DNA from: Mesocentrotus franciscanus
Lineage: Eukaryota; Echinodermata; Echinoidea; Camarodonta; Strongylocentrotidae
Direction: 5' to 3'
DNA length: 64,000 nucleotides
Assembly (NCBI GenBank): GCA_037976565.1
Contig: CP137679.1
Span: forward strand, 27,091,539 to 27,155,538
The translations under genes were made by a program, and so were the position numbers. Position 1 is the first letter of the stretch. Every line of letters starts with the position of its first letter. Below are positions 31,218 through 43,600 of the stretch, piece by piece. The notes beneath the pieces are model-generated. The model was given only the letters and a program-made list of their open reading frames with translations, had not been told where the DNA came from and did not search any database.

Positions 31218-31550
31218 TGAATTGCATCAATCATATTTCTCGAATTCTCTCTGCGTAAAGAGGCATATCCGCTTTATGCTGAAAAGTTATTTTAGTTTTG
31301 TTATGTTATTTATTTTAACACGAAGACAACACGCGCGTGATCCTTATTCGCATCACCTCATTCAACCCATACTTGAGTGTTTGGAGCCAGAAGGACGTTA
31401 AATCTGTGTTAAAACAGAATGATATAACACCCTTCTGGCATTAAACAGACGTAGTGATGCTGTATCAAGAGTCACAGTATGGATCACGTAACCACGGTTA
31501 CTCGACTGACATGTAAAAAATAATAATATACAAATGAAGCATGCGCATGA

Positions 31551-31672
31551 GTTCATTATACGATCTATCCGCACTCGAGTTGAGGCTGTGTGTATATATT
31601 GCTCGAAACCGTTAGGCTGAGTGCGATAGATACACACAGCATTAACGAGGGCGGATAGATCGTATAATGAAC
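31551..31672. repeat. Nested inverted repeat
   Basis: A perfect 22-bp inverted repeat (31551-31572 with 31651-31672) encloses a second perfect 11-bp pair (GCTGTGTGTAT at 31585-31595 with ATACACACAGC at 31630-31640). Confidence 0.85.
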
Positions 31673-31991
31673 GAATGAAAACATGCATCATTTGTTTTTT
31701 ATACAACGAAACTCCTAGATCCTTGTTATTTGATGTAAAAAAATTAATTCAAGATTGTTTCGTGACAGTTTATGGCTGACAAATAAATCTCAAGTTTTAA
31801 TAAGTCTCAATTTAGTGCGCACACATAAGTATAGATATACATGTACATGTAGCAAGCGCAATTCTATCTATACCCATTTACGCATAGTGCTGCGCAAGAA
31901 TAGGCCCATGTGTACACGCAGTATTAAGCGCTCTAAACTCTACGCGCGCTAGTGCGCGGCACTGAAAAATCGTTGGATATTACTGGAAAAT

Positions 31992-32023
31992 ATTGCACGC
32001 TTTTTCATGAAAAAGCGTGCAAT
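31992..32023. repeat. Perfect 32-bp palindrome
   Basis: The halves ATTGCACGCTTTTTCA and TGAAAAAGCGTGCAAT are exact reverse complements with no spacer. Confidence 0.9.
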
Positions 32024-32159
32024 AGGCTCAGTAAATGAATCACACGTGACCGCGCATGACCAATCATTTGATTAGGATCACGGTGAGTTGTATAAATAAA
32101 ACTTTTTTATGCAGCGTTCATGAAGTAGCACATCATGCTTGTATTTTCAATGGTGTTAA

Positions 32160-32545
32160 CTGGGGAGATAATAAAGATAATAGTAGTAGTGCTGATAGTA
32201 CCAGTACATGTAGTAGTAATAATAACAATAATAATAACATGATTAATAATAATGATGATAATACTGCTACTAATAATAACAATAGTCGGCTCTTGTATAG
32301 CACTTATGTAGCCTATGTCAGACGTGACCCTATTGGCGTTCCACAATTATTAACCCGACTAATAAGTACCGCTGCCATTTTGGCGCTCTAATATTTAAAA
32401 GAATTAATTAAATTCAGGTAACCATTAACTTCACCTGGGTCGATTGTGACAACTGTAGAATTATATACAGCCAACGGACATTAGTGCCGCGAAAATTTGA
32501 CCAACAGTCCGGTGACGTATCCACTAGACCACGACACCTCCACGC
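32160..32545 (-). mobile_element. tRNA-derived SINE with long triplet tail
   Basis: On the minus strand: AGGTGTCGTGGTCTAGTGG (tRNA-like A-box region), GCGGCACTAATGTCC, then the body (CGACCCAGGTGAAGTTAATGG) and ...GTGCTATACAAGAGCCG, ending in a long mixed ATT/ATC/GTA tail. The B-box region has a deletion compared with the copy at 42435. Confidence 0.78.
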
Positions 32546-32744
32546 GTAAGGATAGATTACACGCTGTAATATGTACACCATCTCCCAGGCGGGGATCCAC
32601 GGGGGGCAACGGGCCCCGCCAACAAAAATAATTAAAAAAAATATTTATACAAATATTTTGTTTTTATAAAAAACAGAATTTTTTCACGAATTGCCCCTCT
32701 TGCCGCCGGCTAGATCTGCCCCTGCCATCTCCACTCCCTGCAAA

Positions 32745-32885
32745 AGGCATATCCGCTTTATGCTGAAAAATGTGTTTATTTTGGTCCACGGCTGAATCAT
32801 GAAGGATTCGCAGTCATAAATTACGGCGCGTGGGGTGACACTTGCTCTGACACCGCGGACCAAAATAAAAACATTTTTCGGGGCA
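32745..32885. repeat. Foldback element
   Basis: TGTGTTTATTTTGGTCC (about 32770-32786) pairs with GGACCAAAATAAAAACA (about 32858-32874). The segment AGGCATATCCGCTTTATG next to it recurs at 31261, so the two places share an element. Confidence 0.6.
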
Positions 32886-33329
32886 ATGTTGCAAGGAAAA
32901 TCGGCTAAAACATAATAATCTGCAGAAGGCTGCAGCCAAATCTGGTATCAACTTAAAGCTTACATATCAGAAAAAATATTGGTAATAAAATTGAAGCGGA
33001 AATCCCTGGAAATCCAAACATATCCTCTGGATTTATAAAAAACATGGATAATTAGTCAATTTTTCAGTGAATTACCCTACAATATATTATGAAGATTGTG
33101 TTTCTATCTATTTTTAACCCATTCATGCAGTGAAATGAACTATCAGGAATATGTGAGAGCAATTTCATATCAATAACTTTAAAACTTCATGTTAAATTGT
33201 CACTTTTGTACTAAAACTGTGAATATGTAAGATTTTGCTGTTTGGAGTAAATTTATACCCTTATTGTGCATACCGGAATTAAATATTTTACTGAGGTATT
33301 CTTCAGTGTATTATATTTCGACTGAGCAA

Positions 33330-33610
33330 GAAGAAAAAAAGAAAAAAAGGAAATCACCAAAAATTAGTTTTGGCGCACTTTGGTTCCTCCCTGGCCCACT
33401 GTGCCCCGGGGCAAAGCCTCTAGACCCCACGCCAATATACGCTCGCTACGCTCTACCTGATCGTTAAATACTCCACTTGAAAAACGTTCTGCGGGGCCTG
33501 CATGTAACATGTAAGAGTGGTGGTGATGCAGATTTTTCTTCTGCCCCTCCCCCCCCCCCAACGTTTTTGCTCATTACGCCACTGCCCCTGAAAGGTGAGC
33601 CCCTGTAATG
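33330..33610. repeat. Dispersed repeat (copy also near 42035-42180)
   Basis: GACCCCACGCCAAT, GCTCTACCTGATCG, TAAATACT and a CGTTCTGCGGGGCCTG segment recur with changes at about 42076-42175. It is followed by the CAGTGGCG-type segment near 33580. No frame of interest. Confidence 0.6.
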
Positions 33611-35139
33611 TTTGCCCCCTCCCCCCATCCCAAATTGCTTCGGCGCGCCTGATATCACCAAGTATATAGGGTTAGGTTTAGGCTTAGGTATTACACTTGC
33701 AATTTGGTTAACATTGTATGTTGTCCCATTCAATGTACATATTGCACATTTATAATGAACAAATACATCAACTATATGTATTTACTGTAGAAGACATGAA
33801 GTATGGACTCGTTTGTTTATTTTCAAACGTATCCAATTTAAATATTTGTTTTCTCCAAAACGTGCTCAAATATTAATGACGTTTTGCAAGTTTTTTGATA
33901 TTTTAAATATGTGAGCAAAGTTAGTCGTCCCAAGTTATGTTTCTTGCGATACGTTATATTAAAGGGACTTTTTAACATTGTTAAGATGAGAGAAAGTGGT
34001 GCTAAGGTAGTGACTTCAATGCTCGATGTACAATTAAAGATAATCTGAAAATTTGAGTGAAAACGGACCATTATTAATGATACAAATTGGGAAAAACTGA
34101 TCTGATCGATTCCTTAATTCTCCCAACTATATTATTACAATTTAATTACATTGTAGGTGAATGTAAATCGCCACAAAGCAATAAATTGGCTCTACATACC
34201 ATTCCAGACATTAAAGTGTTGTCAGATTTTTTTATTGCCTGTTTTATGTCTTTTTCTCATGGAAAAACGGTTGGGAAAATTCAAAATGGTTGGGAGAATT
34301 TACTGTTCATCACTGTTAGAGGGTGTTTACCAGTGTCGCCTTCTTAGAAAACCATTAATATCTTTGTGGTTTGAGAATTTTTCAGGATTGTTTGCATGTT
34401 AGAGGGTTAGTACATTAAAAGGAAGATAATAAGTAACATTTCATACCAAAATTACGCAATTTTTTAATCAACCTTCAACAATGTTACCAAGTCACTTTAA
34501 AGCTAACATCTCAAAACTGTCTACAAAAGCCCTCATTCAACCAATCCGCCTTTCATTCTTGACTTACGAAAACACAACAACCATGAAATTCAAAAGGGGT
34601 ATGAATAATTTAGTTGTTAACTGTATATATTTTTATATATTTTTGACTTTTTAGCGATTAGAATACATGAATCTATAAATACGCGATTTAGCTAATTCAA
34701 TTGTTATTAATTCATTATAACTATTTAAAGGAAACCTTCTTTATCTTTCGTAAACCAGACACCGATGAAATCAACCCCAAAACAATCATACATTGGAAAA
34801 TGGAAAAGAGTTTCTTCTTAGAAGGGTTTGTAAAGCTGGAAAGGACACAGGCTTTTCATTTTTTTTAAAGAATTATGAACCTTCAGAATCATGAACCCTT
34901 TGTTTTATTTCATGAATTATGAATCTTCAGAATTATGAACCCTTTTCGTTTTTGGAATTATGAACCTTCGGAGTAATAACCCTTCGAAATTCAGAAGCTT
35001 CGGAAAAACAAATCTCAGGAATTATAAATCTTCGTAAAAATGACATGTAACTAAAGGTTTGAGGGGTTTATAGCCGTTTAGTCTATACAACCTATTATAT
35101 GCTATGTATGTTTTTAAGCCTCCGGCCACCTCCATCCAG

Positions 35140-36560
35140 CTTTCTCGTCATCGCGATTTCTCAAGAACCGTTTCAAAAATATGAACTTCAAACTTGATGA
35201 CAGTATGTTTCACTATAGGAAGACAGTCTGAATATATTTGGGAGTAACTAGGTCAAAGGTCAAAGGTCACAGAGGTCAACTTATACAATTCCAGGTATTG
35301 GCCTCGTTATCGCTATATCTCAAGAACTACATATATGAGGCTCAAACTTGGTGATAAAATGAATCACCATAGAAAGACAATTTGATTACATTTTGGAGGA
35401 ACTAGGTCGAAGGTCAAAACTCACAGAGATCAACTACTGAAGTTCCAGCTAATACCCTCGTCTTTGCAAAATCTCTAGAACCACTAGAGATATTAGGCTG
35501 GAACTTGGTGATAATACGAATCATCATAGAAAGAAGATCTGATCAGATTTTAGGTTAAATTGTCAAAGGTCACAGACGTCAATTTCTGAATTTCTAGATA
35601 TAGCCTTGTTTTCACAATACAAGCTACCGTCACAAAGGTTCGTACGAACGATGCGTTCGTACGAATATCCCTGTTTGTACGAATTCCAGAGTTCGTAGAG
35701 ATTTGTAGATAGGGCATCGTTTCTTACGTCCTTCTTACGGAGTTCGTACGAACGCCGTTTAATTTTTCGATTTTTCCTCGTAAGATTGCCTAATTGAGTT
35801 CTTCTTACGTCAGACTTACGGCCATCTTACGAGTTTTTGTTCTCGCAAGATGGTCGTACGTTTAACTGACGGAATTCTCAAGTCATTCGTAAGTATCTAA
35901 CGATTTTTGTTTGTAAATTTTGACGGGTTGCAAAAAAAAGCGCTGCATAAATAGCATCAATTGTGTACGTACACCTTACGAGCACCTTACGAACGCCAGG
36001 AGTCGTTCGTACGAAGGCCATACAAATCTATGTTCATAAGACGTTCTTACGAACGCTGTAAGAGCCCTCTATGAGCAACTTAAGGCGTTCTTACGATCAT
36101 CGTAAAAATTTGAGGCTTCTAGAATTGTCTCTCGACCCTACGAAATGTACGAAGATCTTGCGTGGTTCTTACGATGTTCTAACGACGTTCGTACGGTCGC
36201 CTTACGAAGAGAGAGTTATTACGAAGTTGAAAAAAGTCTTGGACAAGACCATCGACCAGTATGCGAACTTACGAACGGTCTACGAACGGTCTACGAACGC
36301 TGGTTTTGTACGGCCTTCTTAAGAAGATCGTACGAAATGGTCTGGAAATCGTTCGTACGGCGTACGTAGCAGTTCGTAATGGTATTTGTGACCGAGGCTA
36401 AGCACTAGGGATACTGGCTCATGCTCGGTGATAGTATGTATCACTTAGGAAGATGATCTGATCAGATTTAGGGTTGAAAGGTCAAAGGTGACATTGGTCA
36501 ACTTCTGACATTACAGGTGTTAGCCTTGCTATTGGGATATCTCAAGAACAACAAGAGATA
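35140..36560. repeat. Tandem repeats (about 150 bp) carrying AGGTCA half-sites
   Basis: Four to five diverged units (starting near 35143, 35305, 35456 and 35604, the last resuming at 36397) share TATCTCAAGAAC, CTTGGTGATAATA and GGTCAAAGGTCA-CAGAGGTCAAC. In the first unit, AGGTCA half-sites at 35250, 35257 and 35264 are spaced by one base (DR1 arrangement) with a fourth at 35273. DR1 is the classic site of RXR/HNF4-type nuclear receptors; use here is unproven. Confidence 0.75.
35627..36396. mobile_element. 770-bp element packed with TTCGTACGAA palindromes
   Basis: The element interrupts one unit of the surrounding tandem repeat, so the empty site is known from its neighbours. GCTA flanks both sides (35623-35626 and 36397-36400), and the ends carry inverted GTCACAAA / TTTGTGAC (35629-35636 and 36385-36392). 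Inside, TTCGTACGAA occurs exactly at 35639, 35656, 35743 and 36006, together with many CTTACGA, GTTCGTACGG and CGTAAG variants. Short open frames inside (36071-36369) are by-products of the repeats. No transposase is encoded. Confidence 0.72.
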
Positions 36561-36564
36561 GGCT

Positions 36565-37200
36565 TTTCGTTTTCATCGTGATATGTCACGAATAATTCCA
36601 TCCAACTAAATTTAGGGCGGATACATATAGGAGACGCAATCGCATTTGTCTTGTTGTATTATTGTTTTTGTACCTATTTGTTATGATTGTATATAATTTT
36701 GTATTTTTAATATGTAAAAAATGAAAGAACGCAATTCGGCCTTTAGCTCCGATGAAATGTTAATAATAAACCATTTCAATTAAATTGAATATTCATTCAT
36801 AAAATCAGTTAAATTGTTTAGCCTATGACCTGAAAGTACTATGTTTGTGTGGTTGTCATACTGATGCTTTAACACATTAAACAATGGATGTGGGGCTTGG
36901 GAATGGGCAGCTCAGTGATCACGAGTCAAAACAATTCATATACATATAACTGTAATAGGAAAAAAACGAAAGAATGCATCAGTTTAAAAGGCCACCAGAA
37001 CGAATCGTTAACTCATACAAAATATTAAATTATAAGATTTATAGGGATTTGTAATGCACATGATAATACAAAGTGCATTACCTATTGACCTTATCCTTAC
37101 CAAAAAGATGGCTCGCTCCGAATAATACAAATACAACTGCATTACTAAATATAATATAATCTAGTTTCATAGATTAATTACTAATTAGTGTCCTTTGGAA
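36565..37200. other. Intergenic, nothing recognised
   Basis: Sequence upstream of the plus-strand promoter at 37219; no clear motif beyond a CCAAT at 37201. Confidence 0.4.
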
Positions 37201-37250
37201 CCAATTATCACTGGAGTCTATAAAAGCAGCATCTTGACCAGTAAACATTT
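37201..37250 (+). promoter_or_regulatory. CCAAT and TATA promoter of the plus-strand gene
   Basis: CCAAT at 37201 and TATAAAAG at 37219-37226 lie 128 and 103 bp before the ATG at 37329. A start of transcription near 37248-37255 is expected from the usual TATA spacing. Confidence 0.6.
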
Positions 37251-37328
37251 GCCTTGCGAGAATATACTGATTTAAATAACTGCATTATAGGTTGTACCTA
37301 TTCATACGTAGGCAGGTAATCATTCAAA

Positions 37329-37635
37329 ATGGCTTCTTCAAACGCGGATTTGAAGACGAGAATCGCTACTTTACGACATGAAATATTGTCGTACAAACCA
37401 GGCAAGGCTGTATCTTGTGATGATGAAGGAGTGGTGTTTCCTGATAAGCTTGTCGTTGGTATGATTGATCTTTATTCGTACGTGTATACTACGCCCGACA
37501 TAGTCCCTGCTCTGAGACGCGCTCTTCATGGAGACGTCAGGTCGAGCAATCATGCTGATAAACGACAAACATCTACTGAGGATCAGGAGGAATATCTGAC
37601 CGATTCTATATCTGTCATCACGAGAAGATGCCATG
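37329..37635 (+). CDS. Plus-strand gene exon 1
   Basis: 307 nt from ATG with A at -3 to CATG|GTTTGT, phase 1 out. Encodes a mostly helical N-terminus with a variable charged stretch (HADKRQTSTEDQEEYL). The unspliced frame stops four codons later. Confidence 0.65.
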
Positions 37636-40600
37636 GTTTGTATATTGTGTAGCGGATTTTATCATCGATTCTAAAAACATTTGCACCATCACAGTTTGTT
37701 TACAATTGTCAGCTGATTTCACCACACAACCTTCAATTGCTTTTCATATGCATAATCAACAGACCAGCATTCCTTTTGATATCATCTCTTTTGTTCACTG
37801 CTTGTCAGCCTATTCAACATTGTGACTCAATGGAATAAATCAGGCAAGCTCACTGTTTGTCAAATATCTTCACTACTGCACCCTAGTAGATGTGTTTGTG
37901 TCATGGCAACAACTGGCCAATCAAGAGACAGTCTGGAGAAAGGTCATGACACAATTTAGTAGATTTTTATTTCCATACAACATGTGCAATCATCTTAGTA
38001 GAAGGACTAGAGTTTGGAAGCAACATAATTTCTACTAGTTACATGCATCTTTATACTACAACATCTGCACTACATTAGGTTTATTCAGCTGAACTGATCA
38101 TCAAGACGAATTGTCATATAGCTTTACTCCATTTGGATATCATCACAGATTGTAAACTATTCATCGCTTGTGTTATCCGAGAAGGAGTTTTTAATTTGGT
38201 GCTGCCGGCTATTTATTGGAGATACAAAAGGAGTTTTAATTTGATGAGCTTATGTTCTTATTTTGTTGTTAGGAATTCATACCTCGAATCCCTACAATTG
38301 AAAGAAAATGACATTTTGATTTATTTGTGTATGTTTGTTAAAAAAAATCAATTAAAACTACACCTCGAAGATAAACACTGTAACTATGGTATGTTTTTTT
38401 TTCCTTATCCTATAATCAAGTTGGAGGTATGTTTGTTGTAATATGATGAATATTATGACCAAATTCTGTCTTTGGTATCACTAAACCAACGCAATTGTCT
38501 TTGTACCTCATTAAACCAGCATTGTGTAGAAATCAAAACACTCTCCATATGTCGGATAAAACATGTAATTTATTTCACTTCCTATTTGGTTCTTCCATCA
38601 TTCGCTTTCTGAACATGCGCTTATGCCCAATTGCCTAAAATATGGGAAATTATACGCAACTTGCGTGTTTGAAAATTTGCAAACATTTGTAAAAAATGGC
38701 TGTTAGGTAGACTATCCAAACTGTGTTTAAAATTACATTCACTTTGGCAGTAGATTACACTAACTTATCACAATCATACTTCATCTAACAATGTAAAAAA
38801 TATACTCAGTCGCTTTTAATGTTAAATTATGTTTGCTAAATTGCAGTTGGCTTGCGCATTGTAATTGTTTGTATATTGAAGGTATAAACCAGGACATACG
38901 CCTGAGTAACCCATCAACTATTGACATCATCCAACATCTATCATCTAAAAGGGGGAATTATGTGAACGCTTGCGTTCTCTTATAAAGTCATTGGTTTAAC
39001 AGTAACAAAATTAGGATTCTTTTTACATGGCACACATCAAACACATGGAACGCAGTATACCATTTTTCCTTTAAAGAAGAATGGAATAAAAACAAACGAA
39101 TATGTGTAAGCCGTTGATTAATTTAACATGTCAGCTATATGAAACAATTATTAGTTAGATGATGTGTATGTTTAGCTGTGACAATATACCTGACCTGCCT
39201 GATGTAATTAGTTTGGTGACTACCAGGAGGGTATTATGCATGAGCATACACGTGTGTATGTAAATTGCATGTGGGAACAGGTATTCGAACATTGTCAATA
39301 GTCAAATCACCACATTGGGATTAATACGAAGGAACTGCGAATAATTATATAACTAAGCTTTTCTCTCTCAAAAGCAAATGGGGATACAAATAAGGGGCCC
39401 TAACAAGCATTTCTCAAATACATTTCCAATATCAAGAAGCTCAAACAGTGTTGATATATAGGTGCACAAATTTCATTAAAGAGCGTGATGTCTGGGGCTT
39501 TTTAAACATCCTCATTTTGTTGATATCGTTATGGGTGTTTCTATTTCTGGTTTAGGAATTGTACCATTACTGACCACTGCAATTCTTACAAAATTCTCAC
39601 ATGACATTATACTTATAGGCGTACATAGATTTATAGATTCATTATAATTTTGGGTCCCCCTTCTTAGTATGATTCCACGACTTTCAAACCCATGTAAGAT
39701 TCTTTTCATGAAACGCATTATGTTCACTGTTTTTGTTATCACATAATATTATTTTGTGTGGTTTCCTTAAATGTTATTGCACAAACAATTCATTCATTTG
39801 TGTTACTTTGGCATATTGCATGCAATTTATAGAACTACACAAGCTTAATTGTCCAGTTTGTTTTCTCTCTGCTTCTGCATGTAGCCTAAATTTCATGTTC
39901 ATAGTATTCAAAAAAAATGTTCATCATGCACAATGTATAAACACGTTCTCTCTTGTCATCTTACCAGATTCATTTGAAAGACTTGTACAAGACCTCACTG
40001 GGAAAGTTGGATGTATGGTGCTGTTATTTTAGTGAGTATTATTGTTTTCAATCTCCATATTCACATTCATATATTTTGACTTTTTTTGATAAAGTATGTT
40101 GAAGAGAAATAGAAAGGAAGAAAGAAAGTAAGAAAGATGCTATGGGTGGTATTCCGATAGCGCGTACTAAGTTAAGCCTGGCTTAACTAGTTCACACTTT
40201 TATGGAGTGCCTGTTGCCAACTCATTTACGCTGTACAGATTATTTTAATCCTGCAATGAAAAGTGTCCAAAATATTAATTTTGCAATGAAATGGGAAGAA
40301 AAAGATAATATGAGTATGAACCGATTTTCAATAAAGTCTTTGGTAGATTATCTTTGTCATGAATATTGAAGGAGGAAGATGACACCTAGCATTCCATAGA
40401 AGTGTGAACTAAAATTCTTGTTTAGTCTGGACTTAGTCCCGGCTTAACTTATGAGCCGAATACCACCCTATATCTTTAATGGTTAAATTGTAAAAATCAT
40501 ACTTAATGGCGATCCTGGAAACGGAAAACTTACATTGGAACGCATATCAAAGGAATGGTAGATACAGGCCGAATGCATAGCAAATCATAGGCATGGTCAA

Positions 40601-43600
40601 TGCCCATAAAAGTGGTCTGGGTGAAGGCCGATATGCTTTAGTGAACCGACTTGATGTAGCGTCTAGATTCTAGAATATAAATTAATTTAAGTTTCTCAGT
40701 GTTATTTAAAGAAGGCTTAAGCGTAAAGGGATTTACTGCGAGGACGAAAAGTGAAAAAGTCAGACATGATTGTCATTAAATTCTATGGGTTTGTTGGTTT
40801 TACATTAAGAGATTGTTTGTGTTACGTATATTAATTGTTAAATACAAAATGATACATTGTGCTCTATACGTAAACCTCGTGTTTTAGGTACTAATAGTAA
40901 CGCCTTGCTGGAATGCTCCCCAGGGAGTGGAGATTGTGCACACAGCGTGTGCGGGCAAGCACTGAATCCAATGACCGGGGTAATAGTATATCTGTAAAGC
41001 GCTTAGAGACGTCCGAGGTGTATTAAGCGCTATATATAAGCTGAATATTATTATTATTATTATTAATATCAATGAGCATCTTAGTCCCAAAGCAAAGCAA
41101 AGCAAAAGGGTCCCAACAAAGGCCCCGGCAAAAAAAATTGTTCTGTTAAGTCCCAGACCACATTTACCTAATGAAAGCGCGATTTAGAGAACCTTATTCA
41201 GCAAAAAAGCGCGAAAATAGCAAATGCGAGAAGTTAACACGGAGGCATCGGCAAGCATGTCGGTAAAGCTTCCGAATTCGGCAGTTTGTGGATTCATAAA
41301 ATCAGTTCCGTAAAAGCAATCGTAAAAGCCTAATTTTTTTAGAAAATTACATCTTTTTATCGCCAAAATCTTGCTAAAACACTTCATTAAGTTATACAGG
41401 TACGCAGAAGACGAACTGTCAGTCAAATATATATTTCAATCTGCGCATATATGCAAATTATACCGAACAATATTAGTCTCATGCATATCGTTTATTAGTG
41501 TCACAGATGGATCGTTACTGTTACACTATATGAACAGACTGGATAGATATGTAAATCATTGAAATTGTTATCAGTATACGATGCGAAAATGATTCTTCTT
41601 CAGCTTCCGGAAACCAACCTGGGATTTTTGGTTGCTTCCTGCGAGACGCAATTAATCACTGCTTTTGCATTATTTGTGCGTTAGATTTGGTTTTTGGTGA
41701 GTCCGGGACACAAAAAATGGAACTTAACGCGACCCTTGCCTTTATATATTGCTCTACCAAAAAAATCTGTCACAAACTTTAGAAATATGGGAGAGAAAGA
41801 GATGATTGGGTACTCGCTTGTATTATATTTTAAACAGAAATGTATTTTTCACTTATAAAACGTACTCATAAAAAATAAAGGATAAACGTTAAATTGTCTA
41901 ATCTTTTAATAGCAAGTGTCTCATTTGATTTAAAAAGTGCTTTAAACCATGATTTACGTCATTAAACAAAAATATAGTGACCTGCCAAGGTCACAAATAA
42001 GGTATCAAAATATGCTAATCTGACCGTAATTAAATGCCTAAAACCCCTGAACTTCCAGGGGCTCCCCCTCCTGGACACCGCCGGGACCCCACGCCAATTT
42101 ACGCTCCGCTCGCAACGCTCTACCTAATCGTAAATACTTTAACCCCCCACTTCGAATAACGTTCCGCGGGGTCTGTACAAAGAAGTTATTTAGTTCCTCA
42201 TAACATGTGGCATATGTGAGTTGGTGTATCTCTCTGCTGCCATCTCTCTGTCTTCGCCTGGACCCAGTTCGAAATTGAGTCACGTCTTTCGGATGGTGAC
42301 GTTAACGGTCGGTCTATTAAGCATAAATAATCATACCTGAGTTTCTGTAAAACAAAAACAAAAAAGAACTTCACACAGACACACACGCACAGTCGCGCGC
42401 GTATCAAAAGAAGTAAAAATGTCATAAAATGCGTAGAGGTGTTGTGGTCGAGTGGATACGTCAGCGGACTGTCGATCACAAGGTCCGCGGTTCGAGTCCC
42501 GCCACGGCACTAATGTCATTTGGCAAGAAATTGATCTACATGTCCCACACTCAACATATGAGCGCTATACAAGAGCCCAATATTATTATTATTATAATTA
42601 TTATATACTTGAAGGACCAAAAAAGGGACCTCAAAAACGAAAAGAGAGGTATAAACGTAAGAAAGAGAAGGAGAGAAAAGGTCGAAAATGCGTTATCCTT
42701 TATAAGAATAGGCACCAAATAAGTCCATTATAAATATAAATTTGGAAGGTTGAAAACGTTTATTTTCAAAATCTTGATCACTTTTCTCCGTCGCACACTA
42801 TTCTGCTTCGGAATCTTGTAATTCTGTACCGTAATATAGCATAACTAATGCAAATAAATTATAATCGTTTTTGCTTTCATTACAATGTTGTATAAGGTTT
42901 TTGTTAAACATTGCGTCCCAATACACTGGATGTATAAACATAATGGCATTTACAAAGGTTCACTATTTAAAAGGATTCTCAACTGTTGGGTATCTTGCAA
43001 AATTCCCCGACCATATTCACATTGAGGGCTCGTTAACATTGGGCCCTATTTGAGGAAGAGGTAAATAGAGAACTGCTTATCGACGTTCAAAACTCGAAGC
43101 TCGACCGTTCGATTACAGGCTATTTTATAGTTCCATTACATTCGGGCAATCAGCACTTTACAATTCGGGCAGCGAGGTGGCCGATTTTTTTTGTTCATAT
43201 TGAAATAGCAAAAAAAAAAAATTATTATGTTTAATCATTCACTCACTGCGGACACGTTTTGGCAGGGGAAAGGAGGGGGGATTTCATGTTTGCCCCTAGC
43301 GAAATAACACTTAGATAAGCCACTGTAATTATGTATAACACAACATACCCATTACTTACTATTAACAATTGTTTACAACCATTCATCAAAAGAAGATATT
43401 AATACATATATTACTGAACTGCAGTTAACCATTTGAGTGCCCTCCGATCATTGTTTCTCAGGGGGACCGGTGAAGTGTGCTTTCTTCAGAGACTTTCTAG
43501 ATGGTGCTATCACTCTTCTTGTTTCCACAAAACTTCTTCGGTTTCTTCCCTCCCGAAATACAAATGAGTTGTTAGGGGTGGTTGCATGATGGTTGTTCTG

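Noticed and set aside
36071..36369. Two overlapping open frames rich in R, Y and T
   Set aside because: They arise from repeated TACGA/CTTACG motifs in the palindromic element.
38133..38441. 102-codon open frame in intron 1 of the plus-strand gene
   Set aside because: No family resemblance, low-complexity aromatic composition, no matching splice sites.
42435..42510. tRNA gene
   Set aside because: A and B boxes are present, but the 3' half does not close an acceptor stem and is followed by the SINE body and ATT tail; the same unit recurs at 53473 and 32160.
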